Source: Thermobifida halotolerans (GTDB lineage: Bacteria; Actinomycetota; Actinomycetes; Streptosporangiales; Streptosporangiaceae). Taken from it: a stretch of 55,408 nucleotides of DNA. The stretch is from positions 1 to 55,408 of the forward strand of contig NZ_CP063197.1 in the NCBI RefSeq assembly GCF_003574835.2, written 5' to 3'. The notes under the pieces are model-generated. The model saw only the letters and a program-made list of their open reading frames with translations. It was not told the DNA's origin and searched no databases. Below, one piece after another: positions 33,901 through 42,099 of this stretch (positions within the stretch are counted from its first letter, which is position 1; the number at the start of each line of letters is the position of its first letter). The translations under genes were made by a program, and so were the position numbers.

Positions 33901-34548
33901 CGCGGTGGCGGCATCGGCCAGTCCCCACAGCACGCTCACCGACTTGGGAATGTCGAAGGTGACGTCATAGCCGCGGTTGCCGACACGCACCCGCTCGTCG
34001 GCGTGTTTGCGGGCGGCGGCCAACTCCTGTGGTTCGTAGACGTCTTCGAGGTCGATTCCAGCGGCCTCGGCCACGGCCTCCAGGTCCGCGACGGGCGCGC
34101 GGTGGGCCTCCCCGTCACGCCGCAGCCCCCGCTCCAGTCGACCGTAGCGTTTGACGAGTTGGGGGCCGTCGATCAGCGCCGCCGCGTCGACGCCCTGGAC
34201 GTCGGCCGCGGCACGGATCGCCTCCACCAGGGGGCGGGCGGGAAGCTTCGCCGCGGAGACCACGGCCAACTTGGGTTTGACCAGCCACCGGCCCGTCTGC
34301 GGAGAGCGTCCAGCCATGACGGTGCGTACCTGGTCGATGTCGTCCTCGTCGACCAGGACCGTGCCCGCCTCTGCGCCGAATTCCTGCCAGCCCGCGCCGA
34401 CACGTTCGATGGGGCGCGCACCGGCCTGCTGCGCCAGCCGGTAGGTCAGCGCCGCGTCCGCAGCCCGGGCGTGGTCGTGACCGCACTGCGGGGACAGGCG
34501 GTAGTCCACCTGGGCGGCATCCGGGCCCAGCACGGTCACCATCGCCAC
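30937..34548 (-). CDS. MobF-type relaxase-helicase (paralogue 1)
   Basis: A ~1203-residue conjugative relaxase. The N-terminal TrwC-like domain has Tyr16 and Tyr36 as possible nicking residues and the three-His metal motif GDPHLHAHVMIANLA near 282. A RecD/TraI-like helicase follows with Walker A GVAGAGKTTV near 586, VLVIDEAAMV near 655 and GDPLQLRSIGVGGAF, then a coiled-coil and Pro-rich tail. GTG 34548 was chosen because GGAGGG lies 7 nt upstream and it aligns with the start of paralogue 2 (41516). It nicks at oriT and unwinds the transferred strand. Confidence 0.88.
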   Translation of the reverse strand: MAMVTVLGPDAAQVDYRLSPQCGHDHARAADAALTYRLAQQAGARPIERVGAGWQEFGAEAGTVLVDEDDIDQVRTVMAGRSPQTGRWLVKPKLAVVSAAKLPARPLVEAIRAAADVQGVDAAALIDGPQLVKRYGRLERGLRRDGEAHRAPVADLEAVAEAAGIDLEDVYEPQELAAARKHADERVRVGNRGYDVTFDIPKSVSVLWGLADAATAARIEELYLQTVRDSVAALESWTGYVMSGHHGDGRTAQRLDTSGLVGTITLHRTARPVAGQVGDPHLHAHVMIANLARGSDGKWRTIAAGGRDLHRHVAAVGQYARARLRQLLTAEFGVSWERNPDSGRWELSGIDEQVRRLYSRRARQITEEVGECASAEVSRVAARRTAGAKIDLSPEQERAAWRQRAHEAGLSPEALVADVLGRMPPGGAPAVGPSGPPHRPDLDAVAAAVWDPETGVTAQTKVVTRAKVMAAVADALGPGLGGIDELEALTEAVLAHPYAVRLPDAGPSHMAHADRYTSAEVVGAEQTITRSAQARLNAGAAMADRGLAARALHDWQQHKGFTLSTEQTRVVERLVGSGHGVDAVVGVAGAGKTTVMSAARAVWEAAGYRVEGAAVAAVAAAGLRAEAGLSSATLAAWMRRIDDGPGLDGVDVLVIDEAAMVADRDLARLVAEAERTGTKLVGIGDPLQLRSIGVGGAFGRVHELVDGLVLTENRRQRGQVDRAALAAWRDGARRTALALWGEHGMIHAPADADAAHAQMAAAWWADRQRHTDPHDAVEQLLMLAATNSDAAALNAHARALARARGLLTGADVTYRLRGGEHLSLAAGDQVRLRRNDYRSRHSSDPDVLNGYRGVVTAVDARRGALVEWRHNGTVTSAWISPAQIARGDLVHGYAITIAAAQGLTADRCHVYGLGADAHSLYPAMSRARVRTDLYLPACELGSEQVRLRLGEASTAEEALHRVITAYATTLTDTPDSLVLDEIADNRGLTHRTAPTPTPSPLSLEDIRAGRGPAAQAAAEEVAALRQQATELEAALSHLRTQAREAVARAQAGRMRLLLQGTTPDAAREAAEAAQTALSNTLDNLHQTRRHAEALWQQALDADLRDHQDVRQHEQRERELVALEPLALAHDLTRADLARLDKTQLQELRRQHSLQTADLASQPAPRTASRQSSGAPRPAHGVPRSPTSYPLPPPSAVRRPHGPR

Positions 34549-34590
34549 CGCGCAGCCCTCCTTCACCGCCCCAAACGCAGCAAACCGCGC

Positions 34591-34670
34591 CGATCCTAAC
34601 GAAAGATACCTGCGTACTCTCCCGCTTTTTTGGTAACGATCCGGCATACGGGAGAGGGTTCGCAGGATCG
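34591..34670. other. Nested inverted repeats upstream of relaxase 1
   Basis: Three nested complementary pairs surround an AT-richer centre: CGATCCT (34591)/AGGATCG (34664), CCTGCG (34609)/CGCAGG (34661) and CTCTCCCG (34617)/CGGGAGAG (34649). They lie directly upstream of the relaxase start, where MobF oriT sites often are, so this is an oriT candidate. The rest of 34549-34863 shows no gene. Confidence 0.45.
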
Positions 34671-34863
34671 TTGCGGTGGTGCTGCGGGCGGCGGGGCGCG
34701 CTGGGGCGGGCGTCGATTACACTCGCCGTCCCAATCGGGCGGGCTTGGCCTGCCCGACGGTTTCCCGCCTGTGGCGCCCGACCCAGCGCGCGAGGGTCCC
34801 GCCGCGCGTGGCTCCGAAACGATCCTGTGGAGCCTCGTCACTGTTCAGTTGTCCTAGTGGTGA

Positions 34864-34986
34864 CTACTTCTTCTTGTTGCACTGGCAGGGGTGGGCGTTG
34901 CACTTGCGGCAGCAAACGCAGTGCTTCGCCTTCTGGTTGCACTTGCGGCAGTAGACTTCCGCGGTTTCGCCAACCTTGGGGGCCAT
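34864..34986 (-). CDS. 40-residue Cys-rich protein
   Basis: MAPKVGETAEVYCRKCNQKA, then KHCVCCRKCNAHPCQCNKKK: eight cysteines in two CRKCN-type knuckles with a lysine-rich end. The ATG has AAGGAG 5 nt upstream, an excellent signal. It lies between relaxase 1 and a regulator pair on the same strand. Likely a small zinc-binding, nucleic-acid-interacting protein. No family is recognised. Confidence 0.7.
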   Translation of the reverse strand: MAPKVGETAEVYCRKCNQKAKHCVCCRKCNAHPCQCNKKK

Positions 34987-35061
34987 CCCCGCTCCTTCAC
35001 TCTATTCATTACCCATCTGATCGGAGATCACTGCGTTCTCGCGAAGGAGCGGATCAAAGTT

Positions 35062-35106
35062 CCCGGGGTGTTTCAGGTGGCAGGAATCCGCCTGAAACAC
35101 CCCGGG
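35062..35106 (-). terminator. 16-bp terminator after HTH gene
   Basis: CCCGGGGTGTTTCAGG and CCTGAAACACCCCGGG form a perfect stem (35062-35077 with 35091-35106) with a 13-nt loop, 6 nt past the stop of the gene at 35113. On the minus strand AACTTT follows. Confidence 0.8.
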
Positions 35107-35112
35107 TGTGAG

Positions 35113-35622
35113 TTAGTGGCCAGGTTCGGTACCTGTCCGCTGCCAGGGAAGGGGCGGGCGGCGCTTGTCCGACCCTGTTCCTCTTCCAGGGCGGCTGTTC
35201 CACATCAGCAGCAGGTCGCGCACGTGGTAGCGGGCGCCCCAGTACCACTGGCGCTGGCCGTCGACAGTGGGCGGCAGCGTGTCCGGGCGGTCGTCCTTGA
35301 TCTGGGTAACGCTTTTGGAAGCAACGCCGATGAGCGCGGCGAAGCCTCCCAGGGTCACCTGCTTGACCAGGTCCTCGTCGGGCAGTTCCACCGGGTCGGG
35401 GCGGCGGGGCCGGAACTTCTCCAACTCGGCCGGGTCGTACAGGTTGTTGCCCGAACCTCCGCCCCTGCCGACGTCCCCCTTCCGGCGCACCCGAGGTTCG
35501 GGGAAGTCGGGATAGTGGCGGGGCATGATGTTGAGCACGTAGTTGTAGCTGTAGCCGCACCGCTCGGCCCACTCCTGCAGCGTGATCAGGCCCTCCGTGC
35601 GCTCCTCGGGTTTCTCGGTCAA
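35113..35622 (-). CDS. Putative DNA-binding protein (second gene of XRE pair)
   Basis: A ~169-residue protein. Two HTH-like segments, ITLQEWAERCGYSYNYVLNI and LGGFAALIGVASKSVTQIK, each followed by a wing-like stretch ending in a Trp/Tyr-rich part (QWYWGARYHVRDLL). This suggests a tandem excisionase/MerR-like protein. The TTG start overlaps the stop of the XRE gene (TTGA) with AAGGA upstream. It could be an accessory regulator or plasmid copy-control protein. Family not certain. Confidence 0.6.
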   Translation of the reverse strand: MTEKPEERTEGLITLQEWAERCGYSYNYVLNIMPRHYPDFPEPRVRRKGDVGRGGGSGNNLYDPAELEKFRPRRPDPVELPDEDLVKQVTLGGFAALIGVASKSVTQIKDDRPDTLPPTVDGQRQWYWGARYHVRDLLLMWNSRPGRGTGSDKRRPPLPWQRTGTEPGH

Positions 35623-36143
35623 TGGGGGTCCTTGTCCCTTCGGTTGGGGGCTTCTTCCGTTGCCGAGCCGGGGCGGGCGAAGGTGGTCTCCCAGGCTGCG
35701 CTGACCTCGGTCTTCTCGGCGGCGTAGGCCGTGCTCATGGCGTCGATCACCGCTGCGCGGGCCGCAGGCGGTCGCCAGCTCGCCGGGAGCACGCCGCGCT
35801 CGGCTGCTGCCAGTACCGGCCGCGAGCAGGCGATGTCCTCTTCCAGTCGCTCGCGGATCGCCGCGGCCGCGGCGTGTACGGTCAGTCCCGCGCGCACGCG
35901 CAGGCCCGCCATGCCTTCGGGGAGCGCTCCCTCGGCCACCAGGTCGGCCACGCCGCAGCCGATCGCCGCGGCCAGAGCGGCCAGCCTGGTCACCTCCGGG
36001 CGTTCGCGGCCGTGCTCGTAGGCGATGACCTGGCGGCGGGTGGTGCCCACCCGCTCGGCCAGACTGGCCTGGCTCAACCCTGCCGCCTCCCGCACTGCCC
36101 TGAGTCGCACCGGATCGAGCGGCGCCCCTGCTCCACGCACCAT
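35619..36143 (-). CDS. XRE-family repressor
   Basis: 174 residues. A classic N-terminal HTH (RLRAVREAAGLSQASLAERV, then TTRRQVIAYEHGRERPEVTR) and a helical C-terminal half of unknown fold. The ATG at 36143 lies 6 nt after a TAGGAT box, so translation is probably leaderless. A 24-bp near-perfect palindrome covers that promoter, indicating autoregulation. It is coupled to the next gene by a TTGA overlap. Confidence 0.8.
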   Translation of the reverse strand: MVRGAGAPLDPVRLRAVREAAGLSQASLAERVGTTRRQVIAYEHGRERPEVTRLAALAAAIGCGVADLVAEGALPEGMAGLRVRAGLTVHAAAAAIRERLEEDIACSRPVLAAAERGVLPASWRPPAARAAVIDAMSTAYAAEKTEVSAAWETTFARPGSATEEAPNRRDKDPH

Positions 36144-36175
36144 GTGACAATCCTAAACCACACGTGTTGTTTAGG
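36144..36175 (-). promoter_or_regulatory. Leaderless promoter and palindromic operator of XRE gene
   Basis: 36152-36175 is a 24-bp palindrome, CCTAAACC-ACACGTGT-TGTTTAGG, with one mismatched pair. It overlaps a minus-strand -10 box TAGGAT (36155-36150) placed 6 nt before the ATG. The remaining gap to 36461 shows no gene. Confidence 0.65.
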
Positions 36176-36461
36176 AAAAAGCAGTGGTCTGCCGGAGGCA
36201 TGCCCTGACTGCGAGGCGCCCTCTCAACCTGAGCGGCCGTCAGAACGGCTGGCTGTGGACGGGGCCGGAGCGGCGACTGCGCACAGCGCTTCAGCCGCCC
36301 CCACAGCGCGGGCAGCCCACTCGGATTCTCGGGTGAGCGATCCGTGACCGTGGGATGCGATGGCGGAGGGGCGGCGGGCAGACTGGGGGCGTTTGAACGT
36401 CCTGTGGTCGATGCGAAGGACGCCGGGGTGGTTGGCGTCCTTCGGTGGAGGAGTCCCCCCT

Positions 36462-37841
36462 ATGCGAAGTGAGGCCGAGGAGAAGGCAACTCATAGCGGT
36501 CCGGGCCTGTCACGCAGTGACTGGTTCGGTGTCGTGGTGGTGCTGGCTGCGGCGCTGCTATTCGTCACGGTGGCGTTCGCGATGAGCTACGCCTCCCTGT
36601 ACAAGGTCGCTGGCTGGCTGAGGTCCACCCCGCTGACCTTCGTCAACGGCGGCGACCTGAGATTCCTCTTCCCGCTGGTGCTGGACGGCCTGATCGTGTA
36701 CTTCATGGCCTTGGACCTGTGGACGGAGTGGCGGCGCATCCGCCACCCCTACTACCGGTGGGTCGCCTACATGCTGGCCATGCTGACACTCGTGCTCAAC
36801 GTCAGCAGTGCTGAGCAGGGCGAGGGCTGGCTGGCGCACGTGGCTCCGCCGCTGGGGGTCATCCTCATCAGCGAGGGTCTGGCGATCTGGGTGCGGTCCA
36901 TGTCCGGACTGCACCGCAGTCAACCGGTCAGCGACCGGATTCCGCTGGGACACTGGGTGACCCGTCCGGCCAGCGCGACCCGGATCATGCGGCTGATGTG
37001 GGGCTGGAACATTCGCTCCTACGACGAGGCCGTGGAGATGGACCGGCAGCGCTGTCTGGCCTACGCGATGCTCAAGCAGCAGTACGGCCGGAAGTGGAGA
37101 CGCCAGACCCCGAGCAACCTGTTGTGGATGCTCGACAACGGCCACGATCTGAAGCAGTCCTATGAGTTGGTGAAGGAACTGACCCCCTCGGTGCCGCGCT
37201 CGCGCACCGAGGCGGCCCGCCTGCGCCGCTCCGGCCAGGTGGCCGCAACAGCCGCTGCTGGCCGGTCGAGCACTCCCCCGGTCGGCCCGGCCGCTGGCCA
37301 ACCGAAAGGACAGGGGACAGACACCGACGGCCACCTGGCCACCAGCCACCCGGCCACAGTTGCCGCTGTCGATGGCCGGACTGTCGGCCAACCGAAGGAG
37401 CGCGAGACGGACACCGATGGCCGGATGGCCGACGGCCACGACGGCCACAGTCCCGACGGCCAGGTGGCCGCAACAGCCGCTGCTGGCCGGTCGAGCACTC
37501 CCCCGGTCGGCCCGGCCGCTGGCCAACCGAAAGAGCAGGAGGCAGACACCGGCGGCCGGACGGCCGCCAGCCACGACGGCCAGGCTGGTGAGGGGCAGAA
37601 GAGTCCGGCACTTACCGTGGTCAGCAGTCCTCACCGCTCAGAGCGGCTCCGCGAGGTGGTGGAACTGCTGAGGAGCAACCCCGACCTGGTCAAGGGACCG
37701 ATGCAGGAGATTGACGCCTTCGTCGCCGAGCGGTTGGGCATGGCGCCGCGCACCGCGCGCCGTCACCGTACCCAGGCCATGGCCGTGCTCGAACGGGAGA
37801 ACCGCGACCGTGTGGAGGCAGGGGCGGCCTCCGGCCAGTGA
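36462..37841 (+). CDS. DUF2637/Spd-like membrane protein with repeat region
   Basis: 459 residues. Four hydrophobic segments lie in the first ~150 residues (SDWFGVVVVLAAALLFVTVA...; FLFPLVLDGLIVYFMALDLW), typical of DUF2637 proteins. A cytoplasmic helical region, a ~130-residue low-complexity repeat region coded partly by a 77-bp perfect direct repeat, and a C-terminal HTH-like segment (AERLGMAPRTARRHRTQAMA) follow. ATG 36462 follows GGAGGAG. It is convergent with relaxase 2. Probably a plasmid-transfer or spread protein. Confidence 0.75.
   Translation: MRSEAEEKATHSGPGLSRSDWFGVVVVLAAALLFVTVAFAMSYASLYKVAGWLRSTPLTFVNGGDLRFLFPLVLDGLIVYFMALDLWTEWRRIRHPYYRWVAYMLAMLTLVLNVSSAEQGEGWLAHVAPPLGVILISEGLAIWVRSMSGLHRSQPVSDRIPLGHWVTRPASATRIMRLMWGWNIRSYDEAVEMDRQRCLAYAMLKQQYGRKWRRQTPSNLLWMLDNGHDLKQSYELVKELTPSVPRSRTEAARLRRSGQVAATAAAGRSSTPPVGPAAGQPKGQGTDTDGHLATSHPATVAAVDGRTVGQPKERETDTDGRMADGHDGHSPDGQVAATAAAGRSSTPPVGPAAGQPKEQEADTGGRTAASHDGQAGEGQKSPALTVVSSPHRSERLREVVELLRSNPDLVKGPMQEIDAFVAERLGMAPRTARRHRTQAMAVLERENRDRVEAGAASGQ
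37232..37533 (+). repeat. 77-bp perfect direct repeat inside the DUF2637 gene
   Basis: 37232-37308 and 37457-37533 are identical and 225 bp apart, so the frame is kept. The region is dense in GGCCA/TGGCC words, which continue past the gene's stop to about 38092. The repeat looks like recent in-frame duplication. Confidence 0.85.
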
Positions 37842-38092
37842 TCTGGCCGACCTCCCCTCCACCGGTGCGGGCCCTCCCACCGCTTCACGGAGGGCCAGAG
37901 GCGGCAGGAAGGGTTCGGGCGGCCACGTGGCCGCCCCTGCCGCGGCCAACTCCGGCCTTTCTTGTGGCCGGTGCGCGGCCAGATCTTCGGCCAACCGCAC
38001 CGATCAGTGACTGTCCACGACAGTGATCGGCCAACGCCTTCGGCCACACTGGTGGCCAGAAGCGGGCTGGCCTTCTGGCCACCGGTGTGGCC
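37842..38092. repeat. GGCCA-rich intergenic region with palindromes
   Basis: Between the DUF2637 gene and relaxase 2 the words GGCCA and TGGCC recur many times. The region contains GGGCGGCCACGTGGCCGCCC, a perfect 20-bp palindrome (37917-37936), and a 21-bp-arm hairpin (38042-38092). It may be a protein-recognition cluster for transfer. Confidence 0.55.
38042..38092. terminator. 21-bp hairpin between convergent genes
   Basis: Arms 38042-38062 and 38072-38092 pair over 21 bp with one mismatch and a 9-nt loop. It lies just past the end of relaxase 2 and between convergent genes, suiting a bidirectional terminator without a U-tract. Confidence 0.65.
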
Positions 38093-38110
38093 GCCGCGCA
38101 GAGCGTGCGC

Positions 38111-41100
38111 TCACGGACGCGGTGCGGGACGTGGCCGCGCCACGCCCGGCGCGTTCCCCGAAGACGCGGACGGGGCGGGGGATGGCCGGGCAGGGGAGCG
38201 GTCGGCCGGAGGGTGGTCTGCGGGCGGCGGCGCGGGGACGGTTCGGGAGGAGTGCTGGGCGATCACCACGTCGGCGGTCACCGCTTCCTCGTGCAGGCGC
38301 TGGGCCTCGGCCAGGGCCTGGCGGTGCTGGGCGCGGGCCTGGTCCAGCCCGGCGTGCACCTGGTCCAGGCGCTGCTGGGCCGAGCGGCGGCCCCACCGGC
38401 GGTGCTGGGCGCGGACGTTCAACTCGACCAGTTCGCGGTGCAACTGCTCGGCGCGGAGTTCGGCGGCCGCGGCCTGCTCGTGCAGGGCTTGGATGCGGGG
38501 CGCGGCCTCGCGCATGGTCGGTCCCTGCCCGGCGCGGGCCTGCGCCGGACTCAGCGTCGGGACAGGGAAGATGGGGGCGGGGCGGCGGGCGCCGTCGAGT
38601 GCGTCGGTGACCATGCCCTCGTCGGCGTCGGTGAGGGTGCGCGCGTAGGCGGCGAGTACCCGATCCAACTGTTCGCGAGGCGTACGGGCTTGGCCGAGAC
38701 GGAGCTGGACGTCCTCGGGCTCCAGTTCGGCGGCGGGCAGGTACAGGTCGCTGCGGGCCTTGACCCGCGACATCGCCGGATACAGCGCGTGCGCGTCCGC
38801 ACCCAGGCCCAGCACGTGGCAGGTGGAGCTGGTCAACCCCTGGGCGGCGGCGATGGTCAGGGCGTAGCCGTGCACCAGGTGCCCTTGGGCGAGCTGGTCG
38901 GGGCTGATCCAGGCCTGCGAGGGCCGGGCGTCGTTCTGACGCCACTCGATCAACGCTCCTCGGCGGGCGTCCACGGTGCGCACCACACCGCGGTAGCCGT
39001 TGAGCACGTCCACGTCGTCGCGGTAGTCGTTTCTGCGGACGCGCACCACATCGCCCGCGGCCAACTCCAGACGGTCTCCGCCTGCCAGGGCGAAGGCCGT
39101 GTCGGGGCCGGTGAGGCGGCCGTCGGTGCGGGCGATGACGCGGGCGCGGGCGTTGAGCTGGTCGACGTCGGTGTTGGTGGCGGCCAGCATGAGGGCCTGC
39201 TCGATGCCCTCGTGGGGATCAGGATGGGCCGACCAGTCGCTCCACCAGGCGGCGACCATCTGCGCGTAGGCGTCGTGCAGGTCGGCGGTGGCGTGGACGT
39301 GGCCGGTGGCTCCCCACACCGCCAGGGTGGTGGCCCGGTGCCCGTCGCGCCACACCCGCAGCGCTGAGCGTTCCACGGCGTCGCGCTGTCGGCGGTTCTC
39401 CGCCAAGGCCAGTCCGCCGACCAGGTCGTGGACGCGGGCGAACGCGCCCCCCACGCCCACCGCACGCAACTGCTGGGGGTCGCCGATGGCCACGAGTTTG
39501 GTGCCGGTGCGTTCGGCCTCGGCGACCAGCACGGCCAGCGCACGGTCGTCGACCATGGCCGCCTCGTCCACGATCAGCACGTCCACGCCCGCCAAGCCGT
39601 CACCGCAGGCGATGCGCTGCTGCCAGGCGGCGAGGGTGGCCGAGTCGATGCGGGCCTCGGCACGCAGCTTCGCCGCCGCCACCGCCGCGGTGGAGGCGCC
39701 TTTCACAGTCAGTCCGGCGGCCTGCCAGGCGCGGCGGGCGGCATCCATCACCGTGGTCTTGCCGCTGCCCGCCACGCCGATGACGGCCTCGATGCCGTGC
39801 CCGGCGGTCAGCAGGCGGCGCACCACCGCCTCCTGCTCGGCGGAGAGGGGGAAACCGCGCTCGGCGGTGAACGCGGCGAACGCCTCCTCGACGACCGGAG
39901 CGGGCACGCGGGCCGCGTCTTGATCCAGGCGGGCGGTGGCCGAGGCGGTGACGGTGCGTTCGGCCTCCACGATGGAGTGGGAGGTGTAGCGGTCGGCATG
40001 CGACATGGGGGACTGGCCTGTCGCGGGCAGGGCCACCGCGTGGGCGTCGGCCAGGACCGTGGAGGTCAACTGCTCCAACTCGGCCTGGTCGGCCAGGCCG
40101 TCAGGGCAGGCCGCGGCCACGCGTGCCAGCACCTGGGCGCGGCTGGCGGTCTTGTCTCCGGCCACCATCCCGGTCTCGTCGTCCCATACCCGGGCGGCGA
40201 CCTGGTCGGGATCGGGCTGCCGCGGCGGTCGCGCCCCGCCGCCCAGCCCGCTGGGGGGGCGGCTCATAGCCCAACACGGAACGCACCACGTGCTCGGGCA
40301 CCCACCCGGATGCCAGGGCACGCCGATACCAGAACTCTTGCTCCTGCTCAGGAGTAGTGTCGATCTTCGCCCCCGCGGTGCGTCGCCCTGCGGCCCGGCG
40401 CGCGGACGCGGAGGCACCGGCGCCGACGGCGGCGTCGACCTGCTGGGAGCGGCGAAGCCCGGCGGGGACTCCGGCGATCTCCCATTGGCGCGTGGCGGCA
40501 TGGTACTCCCAGCGCAGCCCGTACTCGGCGCTGAGTTTGCGTCGGTGCAGCGCGAGCGCGTACTCGCTGACCGCCGCGACGTGGCGGAACAGATCCCGCC
40601 CCCCGGAGGCGACGGTGCGCCACCTGCCGTCGGCGCCCTTGACGAGGTTGGGCACCATGATGTGGGCGTGCAGGTGCGGATCTCCGGGCGTGCCGTCAAT
40701 GGGACGGGTGGTGCGGTGCCAGGTGATGGTGGCGGCCCACCCGGTGGTGGGCACGCGGCGGGCCCGGCGGCCGTCGCCGTGGTGGCCCGCCAGGGCGTAG
40801 CCGCACCACTCCTCCATCACGTCCGCGGCCTGGCGCACCGACTCCATGAACAACTCGTCCATCCGCTCAGCCACCGTGTCAGGGGCCAAAGCGCGCAGCA
40901 CGTCGATCGAACGGGGACGGGTGATCGTCACGTCATAGCCCTGGTTGCCGACCCGGATGCGCTGCTCGGCATGTCCGCGGGCGAAGGCCAACTCCTTTTC
41001 CGCATACACCTGCTCCAGGCGGATTCCGGAGGCCTGGGCCACCTGCTCCAGGTCGCTGACGGGGGCGCGGTGGGTCTCGCCCCGGCGCAGCAGCGCGCGT

Positions 41101-41516
41101 TCCAGGCGAGCGAATCGCTTGGCCGCAGCCTCTGCAGCGGCCAGCAGCCCCGCGGGCGTGGTGTGCTGCTGGCGGGCGACCGCATGGACGGCCTCGATCA
41201 GGAGCCGGGCGGCCAGGCGGGCGTTGGGATGCACCGCCACCTTCGGTCTGACCAGCACCTCGCCGGTACCGGGGTGGCGTCCGGCCATGATCTGGCGGAC
41301 CTCCTCCACCTCGGCGGCGGAGTCCAGCGTGGTGCCCGCCAGGTGGCCGAACTCGGCCCAGCCGCGGCCAACGCGCTCGATGCCGTGCCGGCCTCTGCCG
41401 CGCAACCGGTAGTCGATGACCACGTCCTGGGCGCGGGCGTGGTCCTGCCCGCACGTCTGCGACAGCCGGTAGTTGACGGCTTCGGGAGAGGAGCCGAGCT
41501 TGGTCACCCGCGACAC
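38111..41516 (-). CDS. MobF-type relaxase-helicase (paralogue 2), frameshifted
   Basis: A paralogue of the 30937-34548 gene. Tyr16/Tyr36 and the three-His motif GDPHLHAHIMVPNLV (near 283) are kept, as are Walker A GVAGSGKTTV and VLIVDEAAMV of the helicase. The frame changes at a C7 run (40253-40259): GYEPPP continues as SGLGGGARPPRQPDPDQVAA only after a one-base shift, giving a ~1135-residue product. GTG 41516 has AGGAGGG 6 nt upstream. Programmed slippage, decay or sequencing error are all possible. Two relaxases in one element suggest two oriTs or a fusion of plasmids. Confidence 0.82.
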
Positions 41517-42099
41517 CGGCCGCCCTCCTCCCGTACCGTCTCCGGCGGCCGCCAGGCCGCCGTATCTCGCAGAGATACCTCCGCTCAATCGGAGGAGCAG
41601 AGGGGATTGTGTCAGACCCGCGCACACCCCCGCAAAGCTTCTGCTTGCGCCGGATACGCCCGCGAGACACCGGCCGGGGCAGGCCGACAACATGGGGAGG
41701 CGAGAAAACGGGAGCAAGACAGCCCTACAGCGAACTGGCTGGCACACGGTTACCGGGCGCTCCGACTCCTGGCAGCGGTGCGGTCGTCTGCTTGGTGGTT
41801 GTGTCCGGGGAGGCCGCACCAGTCCGGCAAGGCACGCCCAAGGCAAGGATCGATTACGCGCTCACCGTTCCCCCCACGCGTCAGCACCCAGGCGAAGGGC
41901 GACCACGGTCTCGGGGCGTGGTGCTCGATCGCGCCGGGGCCCCAGCCGCAGACAGGCAGGGTCGCGCGATCGAGCACCACGCGATCCGAGGACGCCAGCG
42001 ACCCCAGGCCCCGGCCACAGCGGGACGGCACGTGACCGGCCGCGCCGAATCGAGCGGCGCGCTCGTCGTCACCGCCGCCACTGCCGACCGGACCGATGG
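41517..42099. other. Non-coding gap with 18-bp hairpin (oriT candidate)
   Basis: 583 bp without a credible gene, directly upstream of relaxase 2. CGTGGTGCTCGATCGCGC (41917-41934) and its reverse complement (41964-41981) form a perfect 18-bp inverted repeat around a 29-nt spacer. It could be the oriT hairpin for relaxase 2 or a terminator for the leftward gene ending at 42100. Confidence 0.5.

Noticed and set aside
37232-37533. Possible CRISPR-like array in the DUF2637 gene
   Set aside because: Only two copies of a 77-bp repeat, in frame inside a gene, with no short regular spacers or cas genes.
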